Source: Streptantibioticus parmotrematis
GTDB taxonomy: Bacteria > Actinomycetota > Actinomycetes > Streptomycetales > Streptomycetaceae
Length of the DNA stretch: 64,000 nucleotides
Assembly (NCBI RefSeq): GCF_019890615.1
Contig: NZ_JAINVZ010000005.1
Span: 124,001 to 188,000 of the forward strand
Direction of reading: 5' to 3'
In this document: piece after piece, positions 61,317 to 64,000 of the stretch
Position numbering within the stretch: the stretch's first letter is position 1
How the letters are laid out: each line of letters starts with the position of its first letter
Notes under the pieces: generated by a model
Database searches by the model: none
The model's input: the letters and a program-made list of their open reading frames with translations, nothing else
Told to the model about the DNA's origin: nothing
Program-made: the position numbers and the translations under genes

Positions 61317-62692
61317 GCCGCGTCCTCGTGCTCGACGTCGTGGGACTCACCCCGCGGCTGCTGGCCCACATGCCGAACCTCAGGGCGGTCGCCGAGCGGG
61401 GCTTCAGCGCGCCGCTGACGACCGTGCTGCCCGCCGTGACCTGCTCGGCGCAGTCCACCTTCCTCACCGGCGAACCGCCGTCCGCGCACGGCGTCGTGGG
61501 CAACGGCTGGTACTTCCGCGAGCTGGGCGACGTGCTCTTCTGGCGCCAGCACAACGCGCTGGTCGGCGGTGAGAAGGTGTGGGACGCGGCCCGCCGCCAC
61601 CGGCCCGGCTTCACCGTGGCCAACGTGTGCTGGTGGTACGCGATGGGCGCCGACGTGGACTGGACGGTCACGCCCCGCCCGGTCTACTACGCCGACGGCC
61701 GCAAGGAGGCGGACTGCTACACCTTCCCGGCCGGGCTCCACGACGAACTGACCTCCCGCTTCGGGCGCTTCCCGCTGTTCACCTACTGGGGGCCGACCGC
61801 GGGGCTGCCCTCCTCGCGGTGGATCGTCTCCGCCGCGCGGCACCTGCTGCGCGAGCACCGCCCCGACCTGTCGCTCGTCTACGTCCCCCACCTCGACTAC
61901 GACCTCCAGCGCTTCGGTCCCGCGTCGCGCCGAGCCGCCGCGGCGGCCCGGGACGTCGACGCGGTCCTCGCGCCGCTGCTGCGGGACGCCGCCGCCGAGG
62001 GCGTGACGGTGGTGGCCCTGAGCGAGTACGGCATCACCCCGGTCGACCGGCCGGTGGACGTCAACCGCGTGCTGCGCCGGGAAGGGCTGCTGCGGGTCCA
62101 CACCCAGGACGGCATGGAGTACCTGGACCCGTGGACCTCGCGCGCGTTCGCGGTCGCCGACCACCAGGTCGCGCACGTCTACGTCCGCTCCCCGGACGAC
62201 GTGCCCCGCGTGCGGTCGCTGCTGGCCGGACTCCCGGGCGTGGAACGGGTCCTGGACGGCGAGGGCAAGCGCGCGCACGGACTGGACCACGAGCGGTCCG
62301 GCGAGCTCGTCGCGGTCGCCGACGCGCGCTCGTGGTTCACGTACTACTACTGGCTCGACGACGACCGGGCGCCGGACTTCGCCAGGACGGTGGAGATCCA
62401 CCGCAAGCCCGGCTACGACCCCGCGGAGCTGTTCTTCGACCCGGCCGATCCGCTCGCCCGGGCGCGGGCCGCGGGCGCGCTGCTGCGCAAGCGGCTGGGC
62501 CTGCGCTACCGCATGGACGTCGTGCCGCTCGACCCGTCCGTGGTACGCGGCAGCCACGGCCGGCTGACGGAGGATCCGCAGGACGGCCCGGTGCTGCTGT
62601 GCTCCGACCCGGGCGCGGCCACCGACCGGATGGCGGCCACACAGGTCAAGGCGCTGCTGCTGCGGCTGGCGGGTGCCGACGGCCTCGGCTGA
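61313..62692 (+). CDS. eboF: EboF, alkaline-phosphatase-superfamily phosphodiesterase/pyrophosphatase
   Basis: The protein has 459 residues. The nucleotide-pyrophosphatase fold shows metal-binding D8 (LVLDVVGL), nucleophile T43 (LPAVTCSAQSTFLTG), YVPHLDYDLQRFGP, ALSEYGI and HGLDHERSGELV. These give two metal sites for hydrolysing phosphodiesters or phosphomonoesters. Last gene of the ebo operon, ending at a perfect hairpin terminator. No signal peptide is seen. Confidence 0.9.
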   Translation: MSRVLVLDVVGLTPRLLAHMPNLRAVAERGFSAPLTTVLPAVTCSAQSTFLTGEPPSAHGVVGNGWYFRELGDVLFWRQHNALVGGEKVWDAARRHRPGFTVANVCWWYAMGADVDWTVTPRPVYYADGRKEADCYTFPAGLHDELTSRFGRFPLFTYWGPTAGLPSSRWIVSAARHLLREHRPDLSLVYVPHLDYDLQRFGPASRRAAAAARDVDAVLAPLLRDAAAEGVTVVALSEYGITPVDRPVDVNRVLRREGLLRVHTQDGMEYLDPWTSRAFAVADHQVAHVYVRSPDDVPRVRSLLAGLPGVERVLDGEGKRAHGLDHERSGELVAVADARSWFTYYYWLDDDRAPDFARTVEIHRKPGYDPAELFFDPADPLARARAAGALLRKRLGLRYRMDVVPLDPSVVRGSHGRLTEDPQDGPVLLCSDPGAATDRMAATQVKALLLRLAGADGLG

Positions 62693-62720
62693 GTCCGGTC
62701 CGCACCCGCTTGAACGAGAA

Positions 62721-62759
62721 GGGCCTGTGCGGGAACCGGTGAGGTTCCCGCACAGGCCC
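62721..62759. terminator. Perfect 17-bp-stem terminator after the ebo operon
   Basis: GGGCCTGTGCGGGAACC (62721-62737) and its exact complement (62743-62759) enclose GGTGA, between eboF and the convergent methyltransferase gene. Confidence 0.95.
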
Positions 62760-62803
62760 ACGGGCGTTCCCGCAGGGAAGCGTCAACAGCGGCCATCAAG
62801 CGG

Positions 62804-63799
62804 CTACTTGAAGCCGACCACCATCGACTCGGCGCCGCTGAGATGCTGCACGTAGGTGTCGCGGAACCCGTGCTGCTCCAGCCATCCGCGGCAGTCGCCG
62901 GACGTGTAGTCGAAGCCGCCGGGCAGCGCCAGGTGCATCATCAGGCTGAGGACCAGGCCGACCGCGTTGTCCTGCCGCTCGTCGTCGATCATCGTCTCGT
63001 AGACGACGACCGCCCCGCCCGGTGCGAGCGCTTCGTGGGCCTTCTTCAGCAGCGTGTGCTTGTCCTCCAGGTCCCAGTTGTGCAGGACGTGGCCGAGCAC
63101 GATCACGTCGGCGGACGGCATCGGGTCCTGGAAGAAGTCACCGGGCTGGAAACGCAGGCGGTCCGCCAGGCCGTGAGCCGCCACGTACTCCTCGAAGCCC
63201 TCGCGCGCCGGCGGCAGGTCCATGCCCACGGCGCTCAGATGCGGATGGCGTTCGAGCACCCGCACCGGCAGGGCGCCCTCCGCGCACCCGATGTCGGCGA
63301 GCGTGCGATAGCGGTCCCACGGGAAGCCGGTCGCGATGGCGTCCGCGGAAGCCAGGCTCATCGCGGTCATGGCCCGGTGGAAGCGGCGCGTGGAGTCGTC
63401 GGTCGCGTACGTCTTCTCGTAGAACTCGCCGGGGCCGCGCCGCCCGGACGGCGACTGCCCGGTGCGCAGCATCTCCACCATCTCGTCGGCGAACCCGCCC
63501 ATGGCGACGCGGAAGTGGTCGCCCAGGTAGGAGTGGCGCTTGTCCTCGTCCAGGAACTCCCCGGTCTCCTCCGTCGTGGCATAGCGGTCGCCGTCCCGGC
63601 GCAGCAGGTCCAGGGCGACCAGCGCGTCGTAGAAGTCGGCCGCGGGACGGCTGTGCACCCCGGTGCGGTCGCACAACTCCTCCGCGGTGAGCGGGCGTTC
63701 GGCCAAAGCGGTGAAGACGCGCAGCTCGACGGCGCTGAGGAACGTCTTCATCTTCCACCAGGACCACATGAAGTCGGTGGTCGTGCGCGGTACGGTCAT
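62804..63799 (-). CDS. SAM-dependent O-methyltransferase (plant-caffeate/RemF-like type)
   Basis: The protein has 331 residues from ATG 63799 (GAGGGAG). The N-terminal winged-helix dimerisation domain (KTFLSAVELRVFTALAERPLTAEELCDRTGVHSRPAADFYDALVALDLLRR) precedes the catalytic Rossmann domain: LADIGCAEGALPVRVLERHPHL, GMDLPPAR, FFQDPMPSADVIVLGHVLHNWD with the catalytic histidine region, and LLKKAHEALAPGGAVVVYE. Such enzymes methylate hydroxyls on polyketide, aromatic or carotenoid products. The cluster element (site E) 90 bp upstream places it in the same regulon. Confidence 0.9.
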   Translation of the reverse strand: MTVPRTTTDFMWSWWKMKTFLSAVELRVFTALAERPLTAEELCDRTGVHSRPAADFYDALVALDLLRRDGDRYATTEETGEFLDEDKRHSYLGDHFRVAMGGFADEMVEMLRTGQSPSGRRGPGEFYEKTYATDDSTRRFHRAMTAMSLASADAIATGFPWDRYRTLADIGCAEGALPVRVLERHPHLSAVGMDLPPAREGFEEYVAAHGLADRLRFQPGDFFQDPMPSADVIVLGHVLHNWDLEDKHTLLKKAHEALAPGGAVVVYETMIDDERQDNAVGLVLSLMMHLALPGGFDYTSGDCRGWLEQHGFRDTYVQHLSGAESMVVGFK

Positions 63800-63889
63800 G
63801 GCTCCCTCATCGGTGTGTGCCGGGCCCCCGGGTCCTGCCGGCCGGACGGCCGACGGGTGCTTCGCACGATGCCGAGCCGGACCGCGCCC

Positions 63890-63904
63890 CACATCACTCG
63901 TTCG
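63890..63904 (+). promoter_or_regulatory. Cluster element site E (CACATCACTCGTTCG)
   Basis: Plus-strand match to the shared 15-bp element, 90 bp upstream of the methyltransferase start. Whether a divergent gene lies beyond the right edge cannot be seen. The remaining sequence to 64000 shows no gene. Confidence 0.65.
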
Positions 63905-64000
63905 TGCGGCTCCCTCACGCCTCATGACCACGGGCGCCTGCCGTCCGAGGCGCAGGACACCTCACGGACCAGGCGTCCCCGCCCGTCGCGCGGCCCTCCC

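Overview
The window is high-GC DNA with codon use strongly biased to G/C in third position, many GTG starts, gene-end overlaps of the ATGA/GTGA type, LuxR/LAL regulators, secreted proteins with actinobacterial signal peptides, and a few rare TTA (bldA-type) leucine codons. All of this fits Streptomyces or a close relative. I saw no rRNA, tRNA, CRISPR array, transposase or phage gene.

Left part (1-23.2 kb), mixed accessory and housekeeping functions: a truncated saccharopine-dehydrogenase-like gene divergent from a TetR regulator; a Cys-containing leader peptide ahead of a secreted arylsulfotransferase-like protein; a Fur/PerR-type regulator divergent from katG; a methyltransferase, an SDR and an ArsR-type regulator; three consecutive secreted SH3-like proteins, one fused to an NlpC/P60 peptidase; two membrane proteins and a NarL-type two-component system with a twin palindromic operator nearby; an OmpR-type two-component system followed by a secreted glycoside-hydrolase-like protein; an XRE regulator with a large dyad over its promoter and start; and a DUF4232 lipoprotein.

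Middle (22.1-30.7 kb), an alpha-glucan utilisation locus: LacI regulator, secreted GH87-like alpha-1,3-glucanase (mycodextranase type) with carbohydrate-binding domains, a CUT1-type ABC importer (binding lipoprotein and two permeases, no ATPase) and an intracellular GH13 alpha-glucosidase. CGCAA-type palindromes in front of lacI and between the glucanase and the transporter suggest one regulon.

Right part (about 31-63.8 kb), a specialised-metabolism-like cluster. Three regulators or regulator-adjacent genes with TTA codons (AraC, LuxR with a TrmB-like N-terminus, a cupin-like protein) border it. They are followed by a short LuxR, a small secreted peptide and a 1000-residue LAL regulator. The structural part comprises an endonuclease/phosphatase-fold protein, an aldo/keto reductase plus Gfo/Idh dehydrogenase pair, an SDR/DUF1349/unknown operon, a second GH13 enzyme, a glycosyltransferase-transketolase-aminotransferase-kinase operon, and a ten-gene overlapping operon: HAD phosphatase, VioB-like ferritin-fold protein, unknown partner, inositol-phosphate-synthase-like protein, UbiA prenyltransferase, sugar isomerase, EboA, EboB, EboE, EboF. 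An O-methyltransferase closes the window. A 15-bp element matching CACATCACYYGKYCG occurs five times, always in a gap between outward-facing promoters of this cluster or just upstream of the last gene. I read this as the operator of a cluster-specific regulator. Together the genes look like a pathway making an inositol- or pseudo-sugar-derived, possibly prenylated and aminated product that uses an ebo-type export or handling module. No product can be assigned from sequence alone.
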